Assembly: GCF_002234915.1 (NCBI RefSeq) | Contig: NZ_NEWD01000021.1 | Coordinates: forward strand, 29,528 to 93,527 | DNA from: Bifidobacterium vansinderenii | GTDB taxonomy: Bacteria; Actinomycetota; Actinomycetes; Actinomycetales; Bifidobacteriaceae | Direction of reading: 5' to 3' | DNA length: 64,000 nucleotides | In this document: positions 49,778 to 58,682 of the stretch, in pieces | Layout of the letters: each line of letters opens with the position of its first letter | Numbering within the stretch: the first letter of the stretch is position 1 | Notes under the pieces: model-generated | What the model was told of the DNA's origin: nothing | The model's input: the letters and a program-made list of their open reading frames with translations, nothing else | Database searches by the model: none | Made by a program: the position numbers and the translations under genes

Positions 49778-51034
49778 CTATGCCTGTGGTTCGGATGTGA
49801 TGGAAACGTCGTCCGTGACGATCTGCGTCGTGGACACTCCACTGGTCATTATGCCGGAACAAGGGCATGTGATCTTCTCGTCGCCATGCTTCCACGGGCG
49901 CACGTCGAACTCCTGCTCGCCGTCGAATGCGCGAGTCACCCGCAGATTCACATCGTGCATCACGATATTGTTGATGATCCCCGGCTCTTCTACGCAGGCG
50001 AACACACCGGCGCCCACCGTGCCGCGAATCCGCTCGAACCGGACGTTCTCGATCACCTGACCGGAGAGGTCGGTGTTGGCATCCCGCGGCAGCAGCGTCA
50101 GGTAGATCGCCTCGCCGGACCCCCACCATTCCTTGCTAAACCCCTTGGTCGTGATGCTGATGTCTCGGAACACGATGTTGCGCGCGCTGCCGGGGTCGCG
50201 CAGCTGGAAGGCCAGACCGCGGTTGGTGTCGCGGATAGTCAGGTTCTCGAATACGCAGTTCTCGAAATCGCCGAAGCTGCTCGATCCGAATTTCACCGCC
50301 GACGATTGAGACTCGATGATGCAGTCTCGGGCCGTCAGATTCGTGCAGTTGCCGTATCGGGCGGTCTCCTCCGTGCACTTGGGGCAGATGCCGTCGTCCC
50401 CGGTGATGATCTCGCAGCGTTCGATCAGGGTGTTGTCGCAACGATCGATATCGAAACCGTCGGTGTTCGGCATGCGCATCTCGTTGTGGATCTTCACATC
50501 GCGGGCGATGGTGTTGGCGCAGCCGACCAGATGGATCGTCCAGAACGGAGCGTTCTGCACGGTCACGCCGGTGATGGTGGTGTTGCGGCAGTTCTCGAAG
50601 TACAGGGTCATGGGGCGGGGATACGCGTAGAACTTGAGATGCGGCTCATCGCCCTGATCGGGGAGAATGAACACCTCGTAGTTGCCGTCGATCGCGCCCT
50701 CGCCGGTGACCGAGGCGCCAACGCAGTCGATTGCATGGATGAACGCGCAGATCGGGGTCTCGTTGTGTAGCAGTTCGAAGCTTCCCGGTCGATGTGTGTA
50801 GCTGGCTTCGTTGCCGCTGCCCTTGAGTGTCACCCCGGCGCCGATATGCAGATCGACGCGGGAGTGCAGATTCAGGCCGTCGCACAGATACGTGCCTGGA
50901 CGATCGAGCAGCACCCGGCCGCCGCCGGCCTCCGAACAGGCATCAATGGCATGCTGTACAAGGCTTGCAAATTCGGCAGGACTCATGCCGTCGTGATAGT
51001 CGTCGAATACACGGATGATGGTGTTGTTGCGCAT
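49778..51034 (-). CDS. Glycoside hydrolase family 28 protein (polygalacturonase-like)
   Basis: Right-handed beta-helix enzyme, 418 residues, no signal peptide. The catalytic Asp motifs of GH28 are present: MPNTDGFDID (Asp192) and IITGDDGIC (Asp213, Asp214). The usual Gly-His-Gly is replaced by KFGSSS (248-253) and the usual Arg-Ile-Lys by RGLAF (273-277), so subsite chemistry may differ from classic polygalacturonases. An N-terminal cap with AFASLVQHAID-like helix precedes the helix. AAAGGAACCCTC before the ATG at 51034 sets the start. Being intracellular, it probably trims imported galacturonate- or other uronate-containing oligosaccharides. The substrate is not fixed by sequence. Confidence 0.83.
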   Translation of the reverse strand: MRNNTIIRVFDDYHDGMSPAEFASLVQHAIDACSEAGGGRVLLDRPGTYLCDGLNLHSRVDLHIGAGVTLKGSGNEASYTHRPGSFELLHNETPICAFIHAIDCVGASVTGEGAIDGNYEVFILPDQGDEPHLKFYAYPRPMTLYFENCRNTTITGVTVQNAPFWTIHLVGCANTIARDVKIHNEMRMPNTDGFDIDRCDNTLIERCEIITGDDGICPKCTEETARYGNCTNLTARDCIIESQSSAVKFGSSSFGDFENCVFENLTIRDTNRGLAFQLRDPGSARNIVFRDISITTKGFSKEWWGSGEAIYLTLLPRDANTDLSGQVIENVRFERIRGTVGAGVFACVEEPGIINNIVMHDVNLRVTRAFDGEQEFDVRPWKHGDEKITCPCSGIMTSGVSTTQIVTDDVSITSEPQA

Positions 51035-51573
51035 GAGGGTTCCTTTCGTCATCGTAGGAAACGCGCTATGGCGGATGCGCCGTTCCGGAGCGGATGCCGA
51101 TCCGGTCGGTCTTTCTTTGTCTCCCATTCTCCGGGGCGTACCGGTGGTTCGTACCGGATTTACACTCCTTTTCCCCTCCTCTGATTCCCCTCTTAATTCT
51201 CGCCGGGGTTGGGATCGGTCGTTGACCATCATGCTCTGGGGCGGTCATGCCGAGTTTTGTGGTTTTTCATGTGCTTCCAAGGAATGATTCCGCCGAAAAA
51301 CCGCGGTTATTCAACTCAAAAGAGGGGAGAGCGGCGGGAGAAAACCACAAAACTCGGCAATCCGCATGAGAACAAGTTCGAACCGGGCTCACTCACGCCG
51401 CAAAAATGGAAAATCACGGAAAATGACGACTTCGGCAGTGGAACGTGCGACAAGATACTGTATATAACGATGTACGATCGTCTTAAACTTGACCCGGACG
51501 GCGGGAGCGTCCGAGGAAAAAGAGCGACATACGGGCGATCGGGCACTCAATGAGGAGACGCAAGGGGAGCATC
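51035..51573. other. Divergent intergenic region with a 112-bp inverted element
   Basis: No gene is supported across 539 bp between GH28 and the MATE exporter. It holds the inverted element at 51248-51359, one TGGAAAATCACGGAAAATGA box (51407-51426) and AAGGGGAG ahead of the MATE start. Confidence 0.65.
51248..51359. repeat. 112-bp element with 19-bp terminal inverted repeats
   Basis: Ends TGCCGAGTTTTGTGGTTTT and AAAACCACAAAACTCGGCA are perfect inverted copies; the interior has no open frame. It resembles a miniature inverted-repeat element. Confidence 0.75.
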
Positions 51574-53049
51574 ATGTCCAAGCCAGCCAAGCCGTTAAAT
51601 GCATCATCCGTCCCCGAGCTCACTGATTCAGAGTCGACCGAGCCCATCGAGCCCGCTCAGTCCGCAGGCCCCGACCGCTCCGACAAGCACGACGACTCCA
51701 CCACCGATCTCACTGTCGGCAGCCCGCTGCTGCGCATTCTCATCTTCTCCATCCCGCTCGTACTCGGCACGCTGTTCCAGCAGATGTACAGTTTCGCCGA
51801 CGCGGTGATCGTCGGTCGACTCATCGGCGACGATGCCTTAGGCGCGGTCGGCGTCACCTACCCGCTCAACTTCCTCATCCTCGGATTCGTGCAGGGCGCA
51901 TGCATCGGCTTCTCCATCCCCGCCGCGCAAAGCTTCGGCGCCAAGGACGAGCGCGACTTCCGTCGCTTCATGTGGAACGGCGCCTGGCTCGGCGTGATCC
52001 TCTCGGTCGTGTTCACCGCCGCCATGGTCCTGCTCGCCCGACCCATGCTCGAACTCATCGGTACCCCCGCCGAACTGCTCGACATGGCCGTCGAATACAT
52101 CGTCGTCATCTTCCTCGGCATCCCCACGGCCATCCTCTACAACCACTCCGCCGCCCTGCTGCGCGCAGTGGGCGACTCCAAGCATCCGTTCTACTTCCTG
52201 CTCGTCGCATGCGTGGTCAACATCGTGCTCAACTACACGTTCATCGGAGTGATCGGCATGGGCGTGATCGGCTCCGCGCTCGCCACCGTGATCGGTCAGA
52301 CCCTGTCGGCCGTGCTCAACTGCTGGTGGGCGTTCGCCAAGATCGACATCTTCCAGGTGCATCGTGACGAGATGGGATGGTCCGGCCATCACATCGGACG
52401 CCTCTGCTACGTGGGCCTGCCGATGGGATTCGAATACTCGGTGTCAGCGATCGGCGCCGTGGTGATGCAGGACGCGATCAACTCGCTCGGCGCCGCCATG
52501 GTGACCGCGCAGACCGCCGGCGAGCGCATCCGTCAGATGTTTACGCTGCCGATGGAAAGCGTCGGCATGGCGATGGCCACGTACGCCGGACAGAACTACG
52601 GCGCTCGCCGACTCGACCGCATCAAGCTCGGTCTGCGTGACGGTGTGATCATCCAGGGCGTGTACTGCGTGATCGTGTGGGTGGTGATCTTCCTGTTCAA
52701 GGCGCCGATGTGCCGGTTCGTGCTCGGCGACACCAGCGCGGCCGTGTTCGACGGCGCGGTGGAGTACCTGTTCATCATGAGCTGCTTCTTCATCATCCAT
52801 GGTTCGCTGATGATTTTCCGCAACACGTTGCAGGGCATGGGCTACAGCACGCATGCGATCGTCTCCGGCGTGGGCGAGCTGATCGGCCGTTCGCTCGGCG
52901 GCTGGATCACGATCATCGGCGGCGGATACCTGGCCGTCTGCTACTCGAACCCGCTGGCCTGGGGACTGGCGCTGCTCTACTGCATGGTGATGGTCACGGT
53001 GATCATCCGCCGCAAGCACCGTGACCCCGAATTCGCCGCCATTGCGTAG
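51574..53049 (+). CDS. MATE-family efflux transporter
   Basis: Multidrug/metabolite exporter of 491 residues with 12 predicted membrane segments after a ~50-residue polar N-terminus. Family features: VGSPLLRILIFSIPLVLGTL, LFQQMYSFADAVIVGRLIGD, the second-half AINSLGAAMVTAQTAGERIR and FRNTLQGMGYSTHAIVSGVG. AAGGGGAGCATC before the ATG at 51574 is the ribosome site; the frame opens at 51550. It is followed by a 40-bp hairpin repeat. It has no evident link to carbohydrate use. Confidence 0.9.
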   Translation: MSKPAKPLNASSVPELTDSESTEPIEPAQSAGPDRSDKHDDSTTDLTVGSPLLRILIFSIPLVLGTLFQQMYSFADAVIVGRLIGDDALGAVGVTYPLNFLILGFVQGACIGFSIPAAQSFGAKDERDFRRFMWNGAWLGVILSVVFTAAMVLLARPMLELIGTPAELLDMAVEYIVVIFLGIPTAILYNHSAALLRAVGDSKHPFYFLLVACVVNIVLNYTFIGVIGMGVIGSALATVIGQTLSAVLNCWWAFAKIDIFQVHRDEMGWSGHHIGRLCYVGLPMGFEYSVSAIGAVVMQDAINSLGAAMVTAQTAGERIRQMFTLPMESVGMAMATYAGQNYGARRLDRIKLGLRDGVIIQGVYCVIVWVVIFLFKAPMCRFVLGDTSAAVFDGAVEYLFIMSCFFIIHGSLMIFRNTLQGMGYSTHAIVSGVGELIGRSLGGWITIIGGGYLAVCYSNPLAWGLALLYCMVMVTVIIRRKHRDPEFAAIA

Positions 53050-53062
53050 TTTCCGGGCATAG

Positions 53063-53188
53063 CCAGTTCACGCTATGAAACCCCCTCAAAATCGTGAACT
53101 GGGACTCGGCGCAAAAACCGCATGATGCCAATGATCCACACCCGATTTCCAGTTCACGCTCTGATCCCCCTTCAAACTCGTGAACTGG
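53063..53188. repeat. Two copies of a 40-bp CCAGTTCACG hairpin
   Basis: 53063-53102 and 53149-53188 each have arms CCAGTTCACG/CGTGAACTGG with an ~20-nt pyrimidine-rich loop. The second spans the stop codon of the LacI gene. A degenerate third copy lies at 57632-57671. Confidence 0.8.
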
Positions 53189-54233
53189 AATCGGCTGAAT
53201 TTGCCATTCCGATGCTTGCCTGGGGTAGGAATGATGTGGCGCACCGTCGCTGCAGTGGAGTCTCATTCGGGTCGGCCGTGTGCAGAATCCTGTCGATGCA
53301 CATGGTGGTGCCGATTTCCAGCATCTCCCGCCGAGGAATGATGATGCTCGACAATGGAGGCTCGAACATCTGCGCCAGTCGCGTGCCATCAATGCCGAGC
53401 ACCGACACCTGCTCCGGAATGCTCACGTCGTGCTGCTTGAGAAACGCCATGAATCCCAATGCCATTACATCGTTGTAGGCGATTACCGCCGTGGTGGGAT
53501 GATCAAGAAATCCTTGAAAATCATGCCATCCGCCGCGGTAGGTGGGCGCCTCGCACTGCATGCGTCGTACTTTGAGTCCGTATCGTACGCAGAGCCTGGC
53601 GATGATCTGCCATCGCTGCCCCTCCTGCCATGAGAGCTTCGGGCCGCCGAGATAGGTGATTTGTCGGTGCCGAAGCGTGACGAGCCGGCTGATCGCCTCC
53701 GTCAGACTTTCGGTCAGGTCGGGTGTCACGCAGGGCAGGCCGCCGACGAACCGGTTCACCACACTGATCGGTTTGATCTGTGCTGCCTTGCGTAGCACGG
53801 TGTCGGACAGTCTCGGGGAGATCATCACTACGCCGTCGGTGAGTTGCGTCGCATTGCTGAGCAGCCGTCGCTCCTGATCCGTATCTTCCTCGCTGTCGCT
53901 GACGGTGACGGAGAATCCACGTCGAATGCCGGTGGATTGCAGGGTATGAATGGCGGTGGAAAACGCCGGATTGTTGATATCCGGCACAATGGCCGTGATC
54001 ATGCCATGCAGTTTTTCCTCGGTGAACGCGTCTACCTTGTCTGAACGATATCCCAGTTCCTGGGCCACGAGTCGTACGCGTTGCGCGGTCTTGTAGTTGA
54101 CTCGGCCGGGTCGTGACAGTGCACGTGACACGGTTGCGGGGGAGACACCGGCCGCGGATGCGACCTCTTCAAGCGTGACCTTCTTCCGGCCGGTGCGTTC
54201 CATGCCGTTGTCACCGTCATTGCGCTTGCTCAT
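53172..54233 (-). CDS. LacI-family transcriptional regulator (next to GH79)
   Basis: 353 residues. The HTH is VTLEEVASAAGVSPATVSRA with LSRPGRVNYKTAQRVRLVAQ. The sensor contains AIVPDINNPAFSTAIHTLQS, SPRLSDTVLRKAAQIKPISV and VSVLGIDGTRLAQMFEPPLS. A TTG at 54242 and the ATG at 54233 are both possible starts; neither has a good ribosome site. It is divergent from the GH79-like gene and is therefore its probable regulator. Its last codons are part of a hairpin repeat. It is a member of the four-paralogue LacI group of this window. Confidence 0.86.
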   Translation of the reverse strand: MSKRNDGDNGMERTGRKKVTLEEVASAAGVSPATVSRALSRPGRVNYKTAQRVRLVAQELGYRSDKVDAFTEEKLHGMITAIVPDINNPAFSTAIHTLQSTGIRRGFSVTVSDSEEDTDQERRLLSNATQLTDGVVMISPRLSDTVLRKAAQIKPISVVNRFVGGLPCVTPDLTESLTEAISRLVTLRHRQITYLGGPKLSWQEGQRWQIIARLCVRYGLKVRRMQCEAPTYRGGWHDFQGFLDHPTTAVIAYNDVMALGFMAFLKQHDVSIPEQVSVLGIDGTRLAQMFEPPLSSIIIPRREMLEIGTTMCIDRILHTADPNETPLQRRCATSFLPQASIGMANSADSSSRV

Positions 54234-54434
54234 AGGTGTCAATTGTATTGAGGAATCGTTGTGTCATCACGCTTCCGCCAAGAGGGCAGACGTCGTTCGT
54301 CTGATGAAAATATGCTACTCGCTCGCTGAGAATACATACTGCAAAACATGGAAAGAAAATAATCCAAGTTCGCGAGTTCCTTACAGTGAGAAGCTGCATC
54401 GGCAAGGATGCCGATACCGAACAAGGAGAGAATC

Positions 54435-55952
54435 ATGCCAACGATATCGCTGGATGCGACGAGGCTTCGTCATGTTCGCGCGGTCGACCCGCTGATGGCG
54501 TCGTACAACATCGAAATGACCGAGGTGACCGGCGGAACCTTCTGGAAACGTTACACGCCCGGCCAAATCAGCGGTGCCGAGCCGTTCGTTCTGCGCGGCA
54601 TGGCCGACATGCGCAACAGCATGGAACCCTACCCGCCCAAGAACCTGCGCAACGAGCGACTGGTCGCGCTGGCCAAGGCGCTCGGCCCGGCTTGGGTGCG
54701 CGTGTCCGGAAGCTGGGCATCGAACACTTATTACGACTTCGACGGTACGACCGGCGGCAAGGCGCCCGAGGGCTTTTCCAGCGTGCTCACCCGCGACCAG
54801 TGGGTCGGCGTGCTCGACTTCGTCAAATCGATCAACGGCCATCTGCTCGTGTCCGTGGCCAACAGCGCCGGAGTGCACAACACGCCCGATGGCAGTTGGG
54901 ATCCGGCGCAGGCCAAGCTGCTGTTCGACTTCAGTCGCGACTATGGCGTGCCGATCGAGGCCGCCGAGTTCATGAACGAGCCGAACATTCTGACGCCCGA
55001 CAACTCCCCGGCCGGCTATGGCATGGCCGAGTATGCGCGGGATCAGGACGCGTTCTTCCGTTTCCTGCGTGAGAACTATCCGAACGTGCTGTGCGTCGGA
55101 CCGTGCGCATCCGAGATCGGCATTCCCGGCACGCCGCATAGCACGGTCAACGCACAGGCCAACGCCGATGCGGGTGACGCGCTCGCCTCTCTGGATGCGT
55201 TCAAGGCCGCCGATCTGATGCCGCATCTCAAGGAACGTGCCGACGTGTTCAGCTACCACTGGTACAACGGCATCTCCGAGCGCGGCGCCAGCGTGCTCGG
55301 CCACCATTGGGATGCGTCGGAGGCAATGAACGACGATTATCTGGCCTCCGCCGAGTCCGCCTGCCGTACATATCTGCCGATGCGCGACGAATATTTGCCG
55401 AACGCGCCGATCTGGATCACAGAGAGCGCCGACGCCGGACTCGGCGGCGACACCTGGGCGTCCACGTATCTGGATGTGTTCCGCACTGCCTGCGAACTGG
55501 GTTCGTTCGGCGAACTGACCAACGGTGTGATCTTCCACAACACACTCGCTTCGTCCGACTACGGTTGGCTTGATTTCGCTGATTTCTCGCCGCGTCCGAA
55601 CTACTGGTTCGTGCTGCTGTGGAATCGTTTGATGGGCGCGGACGTGTACCGGGCCGACGACCAGACGCGCGAAGGCATGCATGTGTACGTCCGTTCGCGC
55701 AAGGATGGACGTGACGGTACAGTCTGGCTGCTTGTCAACAGTTCCAAGACCGAGGCGATCACCATCGATGGCGTGAACGGTGGATGGCTCTATCAGCTCA
55801 CCGCCGATGATCCACATTCGCGCGACGCCCGTCTCAACGGCACCGTGCTGGCACTCGGCCCCAACGACGAACTGCCCGAGCTGGATCCCGCCACCATTTC
55901 CGGCGATTCCATCACGCTCCCGCCCGCATCCATTTCCTTCATCGTCCTCTGA
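54435..55952 (+). CDS. Clan A glycoside hydrolase, GH79 (beta-glucuronidase)-like
   Basis: Retaining TIM-barrel glycosidase, 505 residues, no signal peptide. AWVRVSGSWASNTYYDFDG resembles the heparanase/GH79 segment near the start of the barrel. Acid/base Glu182 lies in EFMNEPNIL, FSYHWYNGIS fits the conserved His-Tyr strand, and nucleophile Glu330 lies in IWITESADAGLGG. A C-terminal beta domain (residues ~410-505) with VWLLVNSSKTEAITI follows. AAGGAGAGAATC before the ATG at 54435 is preferred to 54408. If GH79 is right, it would release glucuronic acid for UxaC. GH39 or GH30-like membership is the main alternative. Confidence 0.65.
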   Translation: MPTISLDATRLRHVRAVDPLMASYNIEMTEVTGGTFWKRYTPGQISGAEPFVLRGMADMRNSMEPYPPKNLRNERLVALAKALGPAWVRVSGSWASNTYYDFDGTTGGKAPEGFSSVLTRDQWVGVLDFVKSINGHLLVSVANSAGVHNTPDGSWDPAQAKLLFDFSRDYGVPIEAAEFMNEPNILTPDNSPAGYGMAEYARDQDAFFRFLRENYPNVLCVGPCASEIGIPGTPHSTVNAQANADAGDALASLDAFKAADLMPHLKERADVFSYHWYNGISERGASVLGHHWDASEAMNDDYLASAESACRTYLPMRDEYLPNAPIWITESADAGLGGDTWASTYLDVFRTACELGSFGELTNGVIFHNTLASSDYGWLDFADFSPRPNYWFVLLWNRLMGADVYRADDQTREGMHVYVRSRKDGRDGTVWLLVNSSKTEAITIDGVNGGWLYQLTADDPHSRDARLNGTVLALGPNDELPELDPATISGDSITLPPASISFIVL

Positions 55953-55972
55953 CACCCATCTTCCGCCTCTAC

Positions 55973-56024
55973 GTGCTCCCTCCTTGGGAGGGAGCTGTCC
56001 GGCGAATGCCGGACTGAGGGAGGG
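55973..56024 (+). repeat. Two-hairpin repeat, type B
   Basis: CTCCCTCC/GGGAGGGAG, second stem GTCCGGC/GCCGGAC with loop GAAT, tail TGAGGGAGGG, between the GH79-like gene and the GPH transporter. Confidence 0.85.
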
Positions 56025-56089
56025 TGTTTCGGGCGCGTTCCACTCAATACTTCCCTTGCAACTCAATCCACTCAAAGGAGAGAAAAACC

Positions 56090-57547
56090 ATGAGTTCCCC
56101 AACCACTACCGGAGGCGCCGCCGTGCGTCCCTTCGGCATGCGAGACAAGGTCGGCTATCTGTTCGGCGACTTTGGCAACGACTTCATGTTCACGTTCGCC
56201 AGCTCGTTCCTGATGATCTTCTACACCAAGGTGATGGGCGTGCCCGGCGCCGTGGTCGGCACCCTGTTCCTGATCGCACGAATCGTCGACGCGTTCGCCG
56301 ACGTCACCGTGGGCGTGCTCGTCGACAAGGCCCCGGCCACGAAGAACGGCAAGTACCGTGTGTGGATGATGCGCATGGCCGCGCCCGTGGTCATCTTCTC
56401 GTTCCTGATGTACCAGACCTTCGCCATCGGAGCATCGATGGGCGTGAAGATCGTCTACATGTACGTGACATACATCATCTGGGGCATCCTGTATTCCTCG
56501 GTGAACATCCCCTACAGCTCCATGGCGTCGCTGATCTCGCCCGAACCCGACGACCGTACCAGCCTGTCCACCTACCGTTCCGTGGGCTCCACCTGCGCCT
56601 CGCTGGTCATCGGCGTGGTCGCCCCGCTGATCATCTATTCGGCCGATGCCAATGGCAACCAGATCATCCGCGGCGGCGAGGGCACGCAGGTGTTCGCTCT
56701 GGTGTCCGGCATCTTCGCCGTGTGCGCGTTCCTGTGCTTCTTCGCCTGCTACAAGATGTGCACCGAGCGCGTGAAGCCGGAGGATCATCACTCCGATACC
56801 GCGGAAGGCGAGCGCAAGTCCACGCTGCACATGATCGGCAACGCGTTGAAGAGCCGTTCCCTGTGGGGTCTGATCCTCATGTCCCTTTCGGCAACCATTG
56901 CCATGCTGTTCCTCATGCAGATGGTCAATTACCTCTACGCCGACTACTTCCGTTCCGCCGGCATGATCTCCCTGACCGTGATGTGCGGTTCTCTGGCCAT
57001 GCTCGCCTGCGCTCCGCTGGTGAAGCCGCTGTCCAAGCGCATCGGCCATAAGGGCTGCGCGGTGTGCGGACAGCTGATCGCCTGTGCTGCCGTGATCGTG
57101 CTCTTCGTGCTGCATACCGACGTGCCGATGGTGTTCACCATTGGCTACGTGGTCATCTTCTTTGGCGTGGGCATGAGCAACATGGTGTGCTATGCCATGG
57201 CGACCGACACCATTGACGACATCGAGGTCACGCAGAACATGCGCGAGGATGCCACCGTGTACTCGGTGTACTCCTTCGGCCGCAAGGTCGGTCAGGCCAT
57301 TGCCGGTTGGATCTCCGGCAACGCGCTGACCTGGGTTGGTTACAAGGCCGGTGCTGAGGCGGTGCAGACCGATGCCGTGCGCAACAACATCTACAACTTC
57401 AGCACGGCGATCCCCGCTGCCGCTCTGGTCATCGGCGTGCTACTGCTGATCTTCATCTACCCGCTGAACAAGAAGCGCGTCGACTCCAACGTCGCCGTGC
57501 TCAAGGCCAAGCGAGTGGCGGCCGAGGCCGAGCCCGCCGAAGCCTAG
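56090..57547 (+). CDS. GPH-family MFS sugar transporter
   Basis: 485 residues, about 12 membrane segments. Signatures: FGMRDKVGYLFGDFGNDFMF, IVDAFADVTVGVLVDKAP, YSSVNIPYSSMASLISPEPD, and the C-terminal FIYPLNKKRVDSNVAVLKAK. It is close to the transporter at 47078. AAAGGAGA eight bases before the ATG at 56090 fixes the start. It lies 137 bp after the GH79-like gene on the same strand, so the pair probably imports and cleaves a glucuronide under the LacI regulator at 53172. A good terminator follows at 57589. Confidence 0.88.
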   Translation: MSSPTTTGGAAVRPFGMRDKVGYLFGDFGNDFMFTFASSFLMIFYTKVMGVPGAVVGTLFLIARIVDAFADVTVGVLVDKAPATKNGKYRVWMMRMAAPVVIFSFLMYQTFAIGASMGVKIVYMYVTYIIWGILYSSVNIPYSSMASLISPEPDDRTSLSTYRSVGSTCASLVIGVVAPLIIYSADANGNQIIRGGEGTQVFALVSGIFAVCAFLCFFACYKMCTERVKPEDHHSDTAEGERKSTLHMIGNALKSRSLWGLILMSLSATIAMLFLMQMVNYLYADYFRSAGMISLTVMCGSLAMLACAPLVKPLSKRIGHKGCAVCGQLIACAAVIVLFVLHTDVPMVFTIGYVVIFFGVGMSNMVCYAMATDTIDDIEVTQNMREDATVYSVYSFGRKVGQAIAGWISGNALTWVGYKAGAEAVQTDAVRNNIYNFSTAIPAAALVIGVLLLIFIYPLNKKRVDSNVAVLKAKRVAAEAEPAEA

Positions 57548-57588
57548 CCCATCTGGATCCCCTCAGAGAGGAGAGCCACCCCTACTCG

Positions 57589-57623
57589 AGCCCCTTCCGT
57601 TCCTCCCTGCGGAAGGGGCTTTT
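57589..57623 (+). terminator. Terminator after the GPH transporter
   Basis: AGCCCCTTCCG/CGGAAGGGGCT perfect stem, TTCCTCCCTG loop, followed by TTT. Confidence 0.85.
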
Positions 57624-57631
57624 CGCATTTT

Positions 57632-57671
57632 CCAGTTCACGCTCTGCTCCCCAAAAAAATGTGAATCAGAA
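57632..57671. repeat. Degenerate third copy of the CCAGTTCACG hairpin
   Basis: Left arm CCAGTTCACGCTCTG is intact; the right arm is reduced to ATGTGAATCAG. It lies just beyond the stop of the minus-strand exporter gene. Confidence 0.6.
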
Positions 57672-57680
57672 TCAGCTAAA

Positions 57681-58682
57681 TCACCGCTTCTGCAGGAGCC
57701 AGTTGACTATGGAACCGGCCACCACGAGCAGGGCGCCGACCCAGAACGGCACGGACAGGCTCACATGCAGCAGCACCGCGCTTGCCGCCACCGACAGCAG
57801 TGGTGTGGCATACGACGCCACGGCCATCTTCTCCATGCTGCCGTGCAGAATGCCGTACCCCCAGCACGCGTAGCCGCCGGCGATCGCCATCGCGGCGAAC
57901 AACACCGACAGCCACGCCGTCACCGGCTGTGTGCCAAGCTGACCGCCCAGATTGCCGAATGCGGCTTCCAGCCCCGAAATCCAGGACCTTCCACTTCCAT
58001 CCTGCGAGCCGCCGACCGCCTCCGTAATGAAGTGAATGATCCACAACGTGCACGTCACCAGCGGGAAGAACACGCTCGTCCCGTCATACCCCTTCGCCAT
58101 CGACGGCGTGGCTACCGCATACACAGCCCATGCGAACGCGCCAGCGAACGACAACAGATACGGCAGGGGATTGGTCGACACGTTGTGCGCGGCCACCTGC
58201 CAGTCCAGTCCGCTGTTGCCACCCACCGACACGATCACGCCCGCGGTCGCCACGATGGCTCCCGGAATCGCATACGGCACCGCATGACGTCGGTGCGAGA
58301 CCGCCGCCGCCAACAGCACCATAAGCGTGGGCCACAGATAGTTCACCAGACTGATCTCCACGGATTGCGCCGCCGACGCCGCCAAACCGATCGACAGTGC
58401 GATCGACGTCTCGTAGAACACGAACAGCGCGCCGCCGATCAGCAGATACCTCCGCGGCGCCTGGCTCAACGGTTTCGGTCGGCGGAAGACCAGTAGCAGC
58501 GCCGCACCACACGTGTAGATCAGCGCCGGGCCGAGCGTGGCGCCGAACGATTCCGACACCAGTCGCACGAGTCCCATCATCAGACTCCACAGCACGATCG
58601 CCATCATGCCCACCGCGGTCGCCGCCGTGGCGTTCGCTCCCGAATTTTCGTTCTTCCCCAGTACCAGTCTCATGCCCGTCAT
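57681..58682 (-). CDS. EamA/DMT-family exporter, YddG-like
   Basis: Membrane exporter of 333 residues with ten predicted segments in two EamA repeats: VGMMAIVLWSLMMGLVRLVS first, VEISLVNYLWPTLMVLLAAA in repeat 1, and GYACWGYGILHGSMEKMAVA in repeat 2. The SLVNYLWPTLMVL segment is typical of YddG-type aromatic amino-acid exporters, which suggests amino acids or similar solutes. The start is uncertain: ATGs at 58682 and 58673 both lack a strong ribosome site. It is convergent with the GPH transporter before it and divergent from the one after it. Confidence 0.82.
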   Translation of the reverse strand: MTGMRLVLGKNENSGANATAATAVGMMAIVLWSLMMGLVRLVSESFGATLGPALIYTCGAALLLVFRRPKPLSQAPRRYLLIGGALFVFYETSIALSIGLAASAAQSVEISLVNYLWPTLMVLLAAAVSHRRHAVPYAIPGAIVATAGVIVSVGGNSGLDWQVAAHNVSTNPLPYLLSFAGAFAWAVYAVATPSMAKGYDGTSVFFPLVTCTLWIIHFITEAVGGSQDGSGRSWISGLEAAFGNLGGQLGTQPVTAWLSVLFAAMAIAGGYACWGYGILHGSMEKMAVASYATPLLSVAASAVLLHVSLSVPFWVGALLVVAGSIVNWLLQKR

